Assembly (NCBI RefSeq): GCF_016863475.1
Contig: NZ_BOOY01000038.1
Location: 1-64,000, forward strand
Direction: 5' to 3'
DNA length: 64,000 bases
Source: Spirilliplanes yamanashiensis
GTDB lineage: Bacteria; Actinomycetota; Actinomycetes; Mycobacteriales; Micromonosporaceae
Shown here: piece by piece, positions 45,461 through 55,030 of the stretch
Layout: each line of letters opens with the position of its first letter
Numbering within the stretch: position 1 is the first letter of the stretch
Notes under the pieces: generated by a model
The model's input: only the letters and a program-made list of their open reading frames with translations
Databases searched by the model: none
What the model was told of the DNA's origin: nothing
Made by a program: the position numbers and the translations under genes

Positions 45461-45985
45461 GTGTTCTTCCGCCGCAAGCCGAAGCTGCCGGCGAACCGCC
45501 GTCCCGCGCTCGGCCCCGAGGAGCGCCTGGTGGCGTGGGCGGAGGCCGCCGACGAGCAGGTCGTCGTCGCCACCAACCACGGGCTGTTCCTGCCCGGGCG
45601 GGAGCGGCTGGGCTGGCACGAGATCCACAAGGCGGCGTGGTCGGGGCGCGAGCTGCAGGTGACCGCCGCCGAGGTGGTGCAGGAGCGCGACGGCTACCAG
45701 GTGGTCGGCGACCGGCCGGCCCTCACCTGCCTGCTGCTCGACCCCGGTGAGCTGCCGAACCAGGTCCGTACCCGGGTGACGCGCTCGGTGGCGTACACGA
45801 TGCACCACCCGCTCGCCCAGGGCGGCGCGGGCGTGCGGGTCGTGGCCCGGCGGGTGCCCGGCGTCGACGGCCTGTCGTGGGCGGTGCGGTACGACGGCGG
45901 CGTGCCGCCGGACGCGCCGGCGGTGGTGCGGCGCACCGACGAGCTGGTGACGCAGGCCCGCGCCGCGGCCAGTCCGGCGCTCTGA
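45461..45985 (+). CDS. conserved hypothetical protein, dnaG-linked
   Basis: The 174-residue protein starts FFRRKPKLP and has two beta-rich halves: DEQVVVATNHGLFLPGRERLGWHEIHKAAW (a PH-like strand pattern) and QVRTRVTRSVAYTMHHPL. No membrane segment or catalytic motif is evident. I know it only as an uncharacterised actinobacterial protein next to primase. GTG 45461 follows the dnaG stop with no gap, so translation is coupled to primase. Confidence 0.75.
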   Translation: MFFRRKPKLPANRRPALGPEERLVAWAEAADEQVVVATNHGLFLPGRERLGWHEIHKAAWSGRELQVTAAEVVQERDGYQVVGDRPALTCLLLDPGELPNQVRTRVTRSVAYTMHHPLAQGGAGVRVVARRVPGVDGLSWAVRYDGGVPPDAPAVVRRTDELVTQARAAASPAL

Positions 45986-47073
45986 TGGGCGTCGAGGGGC
46001 GGGCCGGTCAGGAGGCGTACCGGTCGCGGGTGCGCGGCTGCCTGGTGGGCGGCGCGGTGGGCGACGCCCTGGGCGCGCCGGTCGAGTTCCGGTCGCTGGC
46101 CGCGATCCGGGCGGAGCACGGCCCGGACGGCGTGCGGGACCTGATCCCGGGTGCGGACGGCGTCGCCGTGGTCACGGACGACACGCAGATGACGCTGTTC
46201 ACGGCGGAGGGCCTGATCCGGGCGGGGGTGCGCGCGGACCGGGGGATCTGCCACCCGCCGTCCGTGGTGCACCAGGCGTACCTGCGCTGGCTGGCGACGC
46301 AGGAGCTGCCCGGGCCGCCGGAGCAGCCGAGCGGCTGGCTGGCCGGCCAGGCGTTCCTGTACGCGCGGCGCGCGCCCGGCAACGCCTGCCTGTCGGGGCT
46401 GGCGGGCGGGACGATGGGCACGCCGGAGGCGCCGCGGAACCCGGACTCGAAGGGCTGCGGGGCGGTGATGCGCTCGGCGCCGTTCGGGCTGATCCCGTGG
46501 CGGTCGCCGGAGCAGGCGTTCGACCTGGCGGCCGAGTGCGCGGTGCAGACCCACGGGCACCCGACGGGTTATCTCGCGGCGGGCGTGTTCGCGGCGATCG
46601 TGCGGTTCCTGCTGGACGGGCACGACCTGGCGGGCGCGGTCGCGGCGACGCTGCCGGTGCTGGCCGCGCGCCCGGGCCACGAGGAGACGACGGCCGCGCT
46701 GCGCGCCGCGCTGGCGGCGGCGGAGCGCCCGCCGTCGGCGGAGGCGGTGGAGGCGCTCGGCGGCGGCTGGGTGGCGGAGGAGGCCCTGGCGATCGGCGTG
46801 TACGCGGCGCTGGCGGCGCCGCCGCGGGCGGCGCTGCTGCTGTCGGTGAACCACTCGGGCGACAGCGACTCGACGGGCTCGATCTGCGGCAATCTGCTCG
46901 GCGCGGAGCACGGCGAGACCGCGCTGCCGCCGGACTGGGTGGCGGAGATCGAGGGCCGGGGCGTGATCCTGCAGGTGGCGGACGACCTGGCGGCCGAGTT
47001 CACCCAGAGCGGCCAGCTGCACGGCGACTGGGGCCCGCACACCCGCTGGAAGCGCCGCTACCCCGGCGGCTGA
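45985..47073 (+). CDS. ADP-ribosylglycohydrolase family protein
   Basis: The 362-residue protein has the paired metal motifs of the DraG/ARH fold: GCLVGGAVGDALGAPVEF, then VVTDDTQMTLFTAEGL, and NHSGDSDSTGSICGNLLGA near the C-terminus. The Asp/Ser/Thr residues for two Mg2+ ions are intact. Members remove ADP-ribose from proteins or nucleic acids. ATG 45985 overlaps the previous stop (TGATG), making a dnaG-hypothetical-ARH coupled run. Its target is unknown; a DNA or replication role is inference. Confidence 0.9.
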   Translation: MGVEGRAGQEAYRSRVRGCLVGGAVGDALGAPVEFRSLAAIRAEHGPDGVRDLIPGADGVAVVTDDTQMTLFTAEGLIRAGVRADRGICHPPSVVHQAYLRWLATQELPGPPEQPSGWLAGQAFLYARRAPGNACLSGLAGGTMGTPEAPRNPDSKGCGAVMRSAPFGLIPWRSPEQAFDLAAECAVQTHGHPTGYLAAGVFAAIVRFLLDGHDLAGAVAATLPVLAARPGHEETTAALRAALAAAERPPSAEAVEALGGGWVAEEALAIGVYAALAAPPRAALLLSVNHSGDSDSTGSICGNLLGAEHGETALPPDWVAEIEGRGVILQVADDLAAEFTQSGQLHGDWGPHTRWKRRYPGG

Positions 47074-47096
47074 GCGCGTTTGTCGGTGGGCCCGGC

Positions 47097-47102
47097 TAGG
47101 GT
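47097..47102 (+). promoter_or_regulatory. -10 element TAGGGT, leaderless-type, for the ABC ATPase
   Basis: TAGGGT, six bases (CGCGGC), then GTG 47109. Confidence 0.6.
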
Positions 47103-47108
47103 CGCGGC

Positions 47109-48031
<923 letters not shown>

Positions 48032-48035
<4 letters not shown>

Positions 48036-49180
48036 GCCGCGCGCAGCAGCCGGGGCAGCGCCACGGCCAGCACGCCGATCAGCGCGGTCACCAGCGGCAG
48101 CCCGCCGAGCGCCCACGCGGCGAACAGGGCCAGCCCGGCCACCTCCACCCCGAGGCTCGCCACCGAGGTGACGGTGGCCCGGGCGCGGCCGGTGATGCGG
48201 TCCTGCAGCCGGGCGTCCACCGCGACGAGCACGGCCTGGTAGGTGCCGTAGAACCCGGCGAGCAGCAGCAGCGCGGGCGGGGCGGCCAGCAGCCCGGCCG
48301 CGGCGAGCGCGGCCACGGCGGCGCCGAGCAGGGCGGCCTGGGCGCGCCCGCCGAGCGCGGCGGCCCGCCCGGCCAGCGCGGCGCCCGCCGCCCCGGCCAG
48401 CGCGACGCCGACCACGGCGAGCGGCACGGCGGCGGGCCGCAGCCCCCAGTCGGCGGCGAGCAGCCCGTCGTACTCCTCGATGGCGTCGACGCCGCCGACC
48501 AGCGCGGCGGCGAGCGCGGCGCCGCGCACGGCGGGCACCGCGGCGACCTCCCGCAGCGCCACGCGCAGCGGCCCGGCGTCGGCATCGCCGGGGTCGTCGG
48601 GGGCGCCGGAGGCGCGGGGCGGCTCGGGCAGGCGGGCGGCGACCGCGGCGGCGGCCAGGCAGGCCGCCACGCTGGCCCAGCCGACCAGCGGGTAGCCGCC
48701 CGTGCCGACCAGCAGCGCCGCGGCCACCGCGCCGGGCGCCTGGGCGAGCTGCTCGGCGGCGGTCACCCGGCCCTGGGCGCGGGCGTAGCGGTCGCCCGCC
48801 CCGGCGGCGGCCAGGCCGTCGTACAGCAGGGCCTCCTGCGCGCCCGAGGCCAGCGCGCCGCCGAGCCCCCACAGCACGAAGCCGGCGGCGAAGCCCGCGA
48901 AGCCGGGCAGCAGCAGCCAGACCGTGTAGCCGGCGGCCTGCAGGACGGTGGACGCGACCAGGCAGCCGCGGCGCGACCAGCGGTCGGCGAGCGCGCCGGC
49001 CGGCACCTCCGCCGCGATGCCGGTCACCGACCAGACGGCCAGCAGCGCGGAGATCTGCGCCGCCGACATGCCGGCGTCGGCGAACAGCAGGGCGTACAGC
49101 GGGTACAGCGGCACGGCCTGGGCCAGCAGGGTCCAGGCGAGCAGGCGCCGGACGAGGATCCGGGCCGCGGGCGGATACAC
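48032..49180 (-). CDS. MFS transporter
   Basis: The 382-residue major facilitator has about twelve Ala/Leu-rich hydrophobic segments. Motif A appears as PAGALADRWSRRGCL in the loop after segment two, and YDGLAAAGAGDRYARAQGRV resembles drug-efflux MFS proteins near the middle. Substrate unknown. It is unusually Ala/Gly-rich. It is inserted on the opposite strand between an ABC ATPase and its permeases. GTG 49180. Confidence 0.85.
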
Positions 49181-49261
49181 CGAAGGGCGTCAACATCGCA
49201 TGCCCCGGATGCTAGGCCCGGAGGTCGCCGGGCGGACACCGGTTTTGTCGGGGCCCCGGCA

Positions 49262-49267
49262 TAGGGT
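49262..49267 (+). promoter_or_regulatory. -10 element TAGGGT, leaderless-type, for the ABC permeases
   Basis: TAGGGT, six bases (GCTCCC), then GTG 49274. It has the same hexamer and spacing as the ATPase gene at 47109, so the two parts of the transporter may be matched in expression despite separation. Confidence 0.6.
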
Positions 49268-49273
49268 GCTCCC

Positions 49274-50035
49274 GTGACGACCCCGGCGCTCTCGGTCCTC
49301 GAGTACAACCTCGTGGGCTACCGCCGCACCTGGCGCGGCAGCGTGTTCTCGTCGTTCCTGCTGCCGCTGCTCACCATGTTGGGCTTCGGCGTCGGCGTGG
49401 GGGCGTACGTGGAGGGCGGGGTGGGCGGGGTGCCTTACCTCGACTGGGTGGTGCCCGGCCTGCTGGCGTCCACGGCGCTGCAGGTGGCGTTCGGCGACTC
49501 CACGTGGCCGGTGCTGTCGAACTTCGAGTGGATGAAGGTCTACTTCGCCCAGGCCGCCGCGCCGCTGCGGGTCGCCGACATCCTGGCCGGGCACCTGGCG
49601 TTCGTGCTGTTCCGCGCGGTGCTCAGCACGGCGGCGTTCCTGCTGGTGGCGGCCGCGTTCGGGGCCCTGCACTCGGCGTGGGCGCTGGTCACGCTGCCGC
49701 TGGCGGCCCTGCTGGGCCTGGCCGTGGCGGCGCCGGTGTTCGCCTACTCGGCGTCGATCTCCACCGACAGCTACCTGGCGCTGCTGATGCGTTTCGCGCT
49801 GGTGCCGATGTCGCTGTTCTCGGGGGTGTTCTTCCCGGTCGAGTCGCTGCCGGGGGTGCTGCGGGCGCTGGCGTACGCGCTGCCGCTGTGGCACGGCGTC
49901 GACCTGTCGCGCGCGGCCACGCTCGGCGTCGCCCCGCAGTGGTCCGCCGCCGGCCACCTGGCCTACCTGGCGCTGTGGGCGGCGGGCGGCTGCTGGCTGG
50001 CGCACGCCCGGTTCCGCCGCCGGCTCGTGATCTGA
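49274..50035 (+). CDS. ABC-2 type permease (NodJ-like), first
   Basis: The 253-residue permease has six hydrophobic segments and the ABC-2 pattern: YLDWVVPGLLASTALQVAFGDS, an EWMKVYFAQAAAPLRVADI cytoplasmic loop, and MSLFSGVFFPVESLPGVLRALAYALP near the end. NodJ/DrrB-type exporters move lipids, oligosaccharides or drugs. GTG 49274. The second permease begins 11 bases after its stop. Confidence 0.9.
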   Translation: MTTPALSVLEYNLVGYRRTWRGSVFSSFLLPLLTMLGFGVGVGAYVEGGVGGVPYLDWVVPGLLASTALQVAFGDSTWPVLSNFEWMKVYFAQAAAPLRVADILAGHLAFVLFRAVLSTAAFLLVAAAFGALHSAWALVTLPLAALLGLAVAAPVFAYSASISTDSYLALLMRFALVPMSLFSGVFFPVESLPGVLRALAYALPLWHGVDLSRAATLGVAPQWSAAGHLAYLALWAAGGCWLAHARFRRRLVI

Positions 50036-50046
50036 GGGGGAGAGCG

Positions 50047-50856
50047 ATGGTCACCCTGGCCCTGCCGCGCCTGCTGGCGGTGCGCGGCGCGGCGCGCCGG
50101 TCCGCCTCGGTCGCCGAGCGCAACGTCGCCGCGCTGAAGTCGGCGTACTGGCTGGTGCTGCTGTCCGGCTTCGTCGAGCCGGTGCTCTACCTGCTGTCGA
50201 TCGGCGTCGGGGTGGGTGGCCTCATCGGCGACCTGACGCTGCCCGACGGCCGGGTCATCGAGTACGCGGTGTTCGTGGCCCCGGCCATGCTGGCGTCGTC
50301 GGCCATGGCGGGGGCGCTGTCGGAGACGACGTTCAACTTCTTCGGCAAGATGAAGTTCGTCAAGCTCTACGACGGCATCCTGGCCACCCCGGTGAAGCCG
50401 ATGGAGATCGCGCTGGGCGAGCTGGCGTGGGCGATGGCGCGCGGCAACCTGTACGCGGCGGCGTTCCTGGTGCTGATGGTCGCGATGGACCTGACCACGC
50501 CGCTGCGGGCGCTGGCCGCGTTGCCGGCGACGGTGCTGGTCGGGTTCGCGTTCGGCGGGCTGGGCATGGGCCTGTCGACGTTCATGCGCTCGTGGCAGGA
50601 CTTCGACCTGATGGCCTCGGTGCAGTTCACGCTGTTCCTGTTCTCGGGCACGTTCGTGCCGGCCCAGGCGTACCCGGCGGTGCTGCGCTGGCTGGTGGAG
50701 GTGACTCCGCTGTACCGGTCGGTCGACCTGATCCGCGGCATCACCACGGGCACGGTGGGCTGGGTGCAGCTGCTGGACGTGCTGTACCTGCTGGCCGTGA
50801 TGGCGGCCGGCATCACGGTGGCGGGCCGCCGGATGGGCCGCCTGCTCTGCCCCTGA
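50047..50856 (+). CDS. ABC-2 type permease (NodJ-like), second
   Basis: The 269-residue paralogue of the preceding permease has YAVFVAPAMLASSAMAGALSE, the loop FFGKMKFVKLYDGILATPV and LFLFSGTFVPAQAYPAVLRWL. The N-terminus has an Arg-rich start before the first segment. Together with 49274 it should form a heterodimeric channel for the ATPase at 47109. ATG 50047 has GGGGGAGAG upstream. Confidence 0.9.
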   Translation: MVTLALPRLLAVRGAARRSASVAERNVAALKSAYWLVLLSGFVEPVLYLLSIGVGVGGLIGDLTLPDGRVIEYAVFVAPAMLASSAMAGALSETTFNFFGKMKFVKLYDGILATPVKPMEIALGELAWAMARGNLYAAAFLVLMVAMDLTTPLRALAALPATVLVGFAFGGLGMGLSTFMRSWQDFDLMASVQFTLFLFSGTFVPAQAYPAVLRWLVEVTPLYRSVDLIRGITTGTVGWVQLLDVLYLLAVMAAGITVAGRRMGRLLCP

Positions 50857-50980
50857 ACCGCCCTCCGTGCCGGGATCGGCACGGACCGGCACTCGGTGGG
50901 ATTAGAGCCCCCGCGTCCAGGGCACTCACAGTCTCGTCACCGGCAGTGAGCGACCGGCGAGTGCCCCGGAGGTTTCGGCT

Positions 50981-52093
50981 ATGAGCAGCCGCAAGAAGGC
51001 CGAAGATGCGGCCCGCGACGCGACGGAGGAGCAGTTCCGCACCAGGAAGCGCGATGCTGTCGCCACCGGCGAGACGCCGGACACCACCGACGGCGACCTG
51101 TCGGCGCCGAGCCCGGACGCCGGGCCGGACAGCCCGAAGGAGCTGCGCGGCAAGGGCATCATGGGCGCGCTGAAGCGCACCTTCAAGCAGTTCGGCGAGG
51201 ACAACGTCTCCGACTGGGCGGCGGCGCTGACGTACTACGGCGTGCTGTCGATCTTCCCCGGCGTGCTGGTGCTGGTGTCGATCCTGGGCCTGGTGGGCGC
51301 GGACGGCCAGGCCACGGTGCGCGACACCCTCAACGAGGTGGCGCCGTCGCCGCAGCTGCAGAGCCTGGTCGGCCAGGTGCTGGACCAGGTGCAGGACTCG
51401 GGCGCGGCCGGCTTCGCCGCGATCTTCGGTCTGCTCGCCGCGTTCTGGTCGGCGTCGGGCTACATCGGCGCCTTCATGCGGGCCTCGAACGCCATCTACG
51501 ACGTGCCGGAGGGCCGGCCGATCTGGAAGACGCTGCCGATCCGGGTGGGCGTCACCGCGGTCATCGGCATCATGCTGATCCTGTCGGCGGTCATCGTGGT
51601 CTTCACCGGTGACCTGGCCCAGGTGGTGGGCGACGCGATCGGGCTGGGCGACACGGCCGTGCTGGTCTGGAACATCGCCAAGTGGCCGGTGCTGATCATG
51701 CTGGTCAGCCTGATGTTCGCGATCCTGTACTGGGCCTCGCCGAACGCCAAGACCGGCGGTTTCCGCTGGGTCAGCCCGGGCGGCATCTTCGCGGTGCTGC
51801 TGTGGGTGCTCGCGTCGGCCGCGTTCGCGATCTACCTGGCGAACTTCGCCAACTACAACAAGACGTACGGCACGCTCGGTGGTGTCATCGCCTTCCTGGT
51901 CTGGCTGTGGATCTCGAACATGGCGATCATGCTGGGCGCCGAGCTGGACGCCGAGCTGGAGCGGGGCCGGGCGATCGCCGCGGGCCACGACCCCAACGAC
52001 GAGCCGTTCCTGCAGCTCCGCGACGACCGCAAGATCAAGAAGGGCAGCGAGCAGGGGCTGAGCGAACCGGAGCCGACGAAGTCGCGGTCCTGA
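50981..52093 (+). CDS. YihY/virulence factor BrkB family membrane protein
   Basis: The 370-residue protein has a hydrophilic N-terminus (1-75), then the YihY core of about six hydrophobic segments: DWAAALTYYGVLSIFPGVLVLVS, FWSASGYIGAFMRASNAIY, and WVSPGGIFAVLLWVLASAAF. GTLGGVIAFLVWLWISNMAIMLGAELDAE is the family signature. The C-terminal ~45 residues are charged. Despite old names (RNase BN, virulence factor) the role is unknown. ATG 50981 has GGAGG upstream. Confidence 0.92.
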   Translation: MSSRKKAEDAARDATEEQFRTRKRDAVATGETPDTTDGDLSAPSPDAGPDSPKELRGKGIMGALKRTFKQFGEDNVSDWAAALTYYGVLSIFPGVLVLVSILGLVGADGQATVRDTLNEVAPSPQLQSLVGQVLDQVQDSGAAGFAAIFGLLAAFWSASGYIGAFMRASNAIYDVPEGRPIWKTLPIRVGVTAVIGIMLILSAVIVVFTGDLAQVVGDAIGLGDTAVLVWNIAKWPVLIMLVSLMFAILYWASPNAKTGGFRWVSPGGIFAVLLWVLASAAFAIYLANFANYNKTYGTLGGVIAFLVWLWISNMAIMLGAELDAELERGRAIAAGHDPNDEPFLQLRDDRKIKKGSEQGLSEPEPTKSRS

Positions 52094-52161
52094 CGCCGCC
52101 ACTGCCGACCGACGACGGCCGTACCCTGCGGGGTGCGGCCGTCGCCGCGTTTCGGTGTGCC

Positions 52162-52205
52162 ACTTTTGCTGGCTCGAACAAAAGTTGGTAACGGCTCGAC
52201 CAAAG
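52162..52205 (+). promoter_or_regulatory. repeat operator upstream of the ROK regulator gene
   Basis: ACTTTTG (52162-52168) and CAAAAGT (52179-52185) form a perfect inverted repeat with a 10-base spacer. In addition GGCTCGAACAAAAG (52171-52184) and GGCTCGACCAAAG (52193-52205) are near-direct repeats 22 bases apart, two helical turns. Both lie just upstream of a -35/-10 pair, so this is the likely autoregulatory site of the ROK protein (inference). Confidence 0.6.
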
Positions 52206-52208
52206 CTA

Positions 52209-52238
52209 TGGACACGGGTGCTCCGGGGCTCCTACTGT
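52209..52238 (+). promoter_or_regulatory. promoter of the ROK-ABC operon
   Basis: TGGACA (52209-52214), an 18-base spacer and TACTGT (52233-52238) fit a vegetative promoter. It gives a leader of about 55 bases with GGAGG before ATG 52302. Confidence 0.5.
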
Positions 52239-52301
52239 GACGGGCACAACACGCGACTGTTGCGGCTGCGTGAACCAGATCAGACCCCCGGAGGCGCCCT
52301 G

Positions 52302-53504
52302 ATGCGCGCGCACACCGAAGCCCCGCATGTGCGGCTCCTGCGGCTGCTGCGGGACGAGGGCCCCCTGTCGCGTGCCGAACTGGCCGACCGGCTGGAGCTG
52401 CCCCGCCCGCGGCTGCTCGCCGAGCTCGACCGCCAGGTCGCCGCGGAGAACGTCGCCGAGGCCGGCATCGCCGCCTCCCGCGGCGGCCGCCGGTCCACCC
52501 TCGTCGAGCTGCATCCCCGGCTGCGGTTCGCCGCCATCGACCTCGGCGCCAGCAGCGTCGACATCGAGGTGGTGAACGGCCGCCTGGAGCCGGTCGCCCG
52601 CTACGCCGAGCCGGCCGACATCCGCAACGGCCCCAAGAGCACCCTGCAGCGCGTCAACGAGCTGCTCGCCAAGGCGCGCGCCGACGGCGCCTTCGACCGG
52701 CTCGACGCGATCGGCATCGGCGTGCCCGGCCCGGTCAGCTTCCGCGACGGGGTGCCGGTGTCGCCGCCGATCATGCCCGGCTGGGACCGCTACCCGGTGC
52801 GCGAGCTGCTGGCCCGCGAGCACGGCTGCCCGGCCGTCGTCGACAACGACGTCAACATCATGGCGGTGGGGGAGCGGCACGGCGGGGTCGCGCACAGCGT
52901 CGACGACTTCCTGTTCGTCAAGGTCGGCACCGGCATCGGCTGCGGCATCCACCTCGGCGGCGACGTCTACCGCGGCGTCGACGGCTGCGCCGGCGACATC
53001 GGCCACATCCAGGTCGACGCGCACGGCCCGGTCTGCTCGTGCGGCAACACCGGCTGCCTGGAGGCGCTGTTCAGCGGCGGCGCGCTGGCCCGCGACGCGC
53101 TGTCCGCGGCCCGCAGCGGCGCCAGTCCGGCCCTGGCCGAGCGCCTCGCGGCGGCGGTCCGGTCGGGCCAGAGCCCACCGATCACGGCCCGGGACGTCGG
53201 CGAGGGCGCCGCCGAGGGCGACGTGGTCTGCATCCGGCTCATCCGCGACGGCGGCCGCCGCGTCGGTTCCGTCCTGGCGACCCTGGTCAGCTTCTCCAAC
53301 CCGTCGATGATCGTGATCGGCGGCGGGCTCGCCCAGCTCGGCCACGTCCTGCTGGCCGAGATCCGCAGCGTCGTCTACCGGCGCTCGCTGCCGCTCGCCA
53401 CGGGCAACCTGCCGGTGGTGCTGTCCGAGCTGGGCTCCCGGGCCGGCGTCACCGGCGCGGCCGTGCTGGCCAGCGACCTCGCGTTCGAGCAGGCCGGATC
53501 ATGA
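52302..53504 (+). CDS. ROK family transcriptional regulator
   Basis: The 400-residue repressor has an N-terminal winged helix (LLRDEGPLSRAELADRLELPRPRL) and a C-terminal sugar-kinase-like ROK domain: AAIDLGASSVDIEVV (phosphate loop), GIGVPGPVSF, VVDNDVNIMAVGE, GTGIGCGI and the zinc signature CSCGNTGCLEALFSG. It probably senses the sugar imported by the downstream ABC system. ATG 52302. Its stop overlaps the ATG of the ABC ATPase. Confidence 0.92.
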   Translation: MRAHTEAPHVRLLRLLRDEGPLSRAELADRLELPRPRLLAELDRQVAAENVAEAGIAASRGGRRSTLVELHPRLRFAAIDLGASSVDIEVVNGRLEPVARYAEPADIRNGPKSTLQRVNELLAKARADGAFDRLDAIGIGVPGPVSFRDGVPVSPPIMPGWDRYPVRELLAREHGCPAVVDNDVNIMAVGERHGGVAHSVDDFLFVKVGTGIGCGIHLGGDVYRGVDGCAGDIGHIQVDAHGPVCSCGNTGCLEALFSGGALARDALSAARSGASPALAERLAAAVRSGQSPPITARDVGEGAAEGDVVCIRLIRDGGRRVGSVLATLVSFSNPSMIVIGGGLAQLGHVLLAEIRSVVYRRSLPLATGNLPVVLSELGSRAGVTGAAVLASDLAFEQAGS

Positions 53505-55030
53505 CCGCCCCCGGCGAGGTCGTCCTCGCGCTCAGCGGCGTGGTCAAGACGTTCCCCGGCGTGCGCGCCCTCGACGGCGTCGAGCTGGAGGTGCGGGCCG
53601 GCGAGGTGCACTGCCTGCTCGGCCAGAACGGCGCCGGCAAGTCGACGCTCATCAAGGTGCTGGCCGGGGTGCACCGCCCCGACGAGGGCAGCATCACGTG
53701 GCTCGGCGAGGACTTCCACCCGGCCACCCCGCAGGCCGCGATGCGCGCCGGCATCGCCACCATCTACCAGGAGCTCGACCTCGTCGACGACCTGTCGGTG
53801 GCGGAGAACGCATTCCTCGGCCACGAGCCGCACCGCGCCGGGTTCGTCCGGCGCGCCGACAGCGCCCAGCGGACCCGGGAGATCCTCGGCCGGCTCGGCC
53901 ACCCGGAGATCCCGCCCCGGCGGCTGGTGCGCAGCCTGCCCGCCGCCGGCAAGCAGATCGTCAGCATGGCCCGTGCACTCTCGCACGACGCCCGGCTGAT
54001 CGTCATGGACGAGCCCAGCGCCGTGCTCGCCCATGACGAGGTCGGCAACCTGTTCCGGATCATCCGGGAGCTGACCGCGCAGGGCATCGCCGTGGTCTAC
54101 ATCAGCCACCGGCTCGACGAGATCCGTGAGATCGGCGACCGGGTCACCGTCCTCAAGGACGGCCGGACCACCGCGGCGAACCTGCCGGCCCGCACCACCC
54201 CCACCAAGGACCTGGTCTCGCGCATGACGGGCCGCAGCATCGAGTACGTCTTCCCGCCGCGCGCCGGCCGGGAGCCGGGCCCGGAGCTGCTGGCCGTGCG
54301 CGGCCTGAGCCGCGACGGCGAGTTCGCGAACGTCGACCTGACCGTCCGCGAGGGCGAGATCGTCGGCATCGCGGGCCTGGTCGGCTCGGGCCGCTCGGAG
54401 CTGCTGGAGACGATCTACGGCGCGCGCCGCGCCGACGCCGGCACCGTCGAGATGCGCGGCAAGCGGCTGCGCCCCGGCGACGTCATCGCCGCGGTCAAGG
54501 CCGGGCTCGGCATGGCCCCGGAGGAGCGCAAGAGCCAGGCGCTGCTGCTGGGCGAGCCGATCCACCGCAACATGACGCTGAGCACCTTCACCGGCTACGC
54601 CCGCGGCGGCTTCACCGACGTCGCCACCGAGCGGGCCAAGGCGCAGGAGACGGCCGACCGGCTGCACCTGCACCCGCGCGACGTCAACCGGGCGGTGCGC
54701 ACGCTGTCCGGTGGCAACCAGCAGAAGGTCGTGGTCGGCCGGTGGCTGCTGGGCGACACGAAACTGCTGCTCCTCGACGAGCCGACCCGCGGCGTGGACG
54801 TCGGCGCCCGGGCCGAGCTGTACCAGCTGATCCGCGGGCTCGCCGAGCGCGGCGTCGGCGTGCTGCTGGTCTCCAGCGAGGTGCCGGAGGTGCTCGGGCT
54901 GGCCGACCGGGTGCTGGTCATGCGTGAGGGCCACGTCGTGCGGGAGGCCGCCGCCGACGACCTGGACGAATCGGCTGTGCTCGACCTGGTGATGGCCGGG
55001 TCGCTACTCGAAGGTGAGGCGCTCGCATGA
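53501..55030 (+). CDS. sugar ABC transporter ATP-binding protein (RbsA/XylG-like)
   Basis: The 509-residue tandem ATPase has a first Walker A GQNGAGKST and Walker B LIVMDEPSAVL. Its first signature reads LPAAGKQIVSMARAL, diverged from LSVGQQQ. The second half has the degenerate Walker A GLVGSGRSELLE normal for this family, with an intact signature LSGGNQQKVVVGRWL and LLLLDEPTRGVD. It energises uptake of a carbohydrate. ATG 53501 overlaps the ROK stop; the end overlaps the permease start by four bases. Confidence 0.93.
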   Translation: MTAPGEVVLALSGVVKTFPGVRALDGVELEVRAGEVHCLLGQNGAGKSTLIKVLAGVHRPDEGSITWLGEDFHPATPQAAMRAGIATIYQELDLVDDLSVAENAFLGHEPHRAGFVRRADSAQRTREILGRLGHPEIPPRRLVRSLPAAGKQIVSMARALSHDARLIVMDEPSAVLAHDEVGNLFRIIRELTAQGIAVVYISHRLDEIREIGDRVTVLKDGRTTAANLPARTTPTKDLVSRMTGRSIEYVFPPRAGREPGPELLAVRGLSRDGEFANVDLTVREGEIVGIAGLVGSGRSELLETIYGARRADAGTVEMRGKRLRPGDVIAAVKAGLGMAPEERKSQALLLGEPIHRNMTLSTFTGYARGGFTDVATERAKAQETADRLHLHPRDVNRAVRTLSGGNQQKVVVGRWLLGDTKLLLLDEPTRGVDVGARAELYQLIRGLAERGVGVLLVSSEVPEVLGLADRVLVMREGHVVREAAADDLDESAVLDLVMAGSLLEGEALA

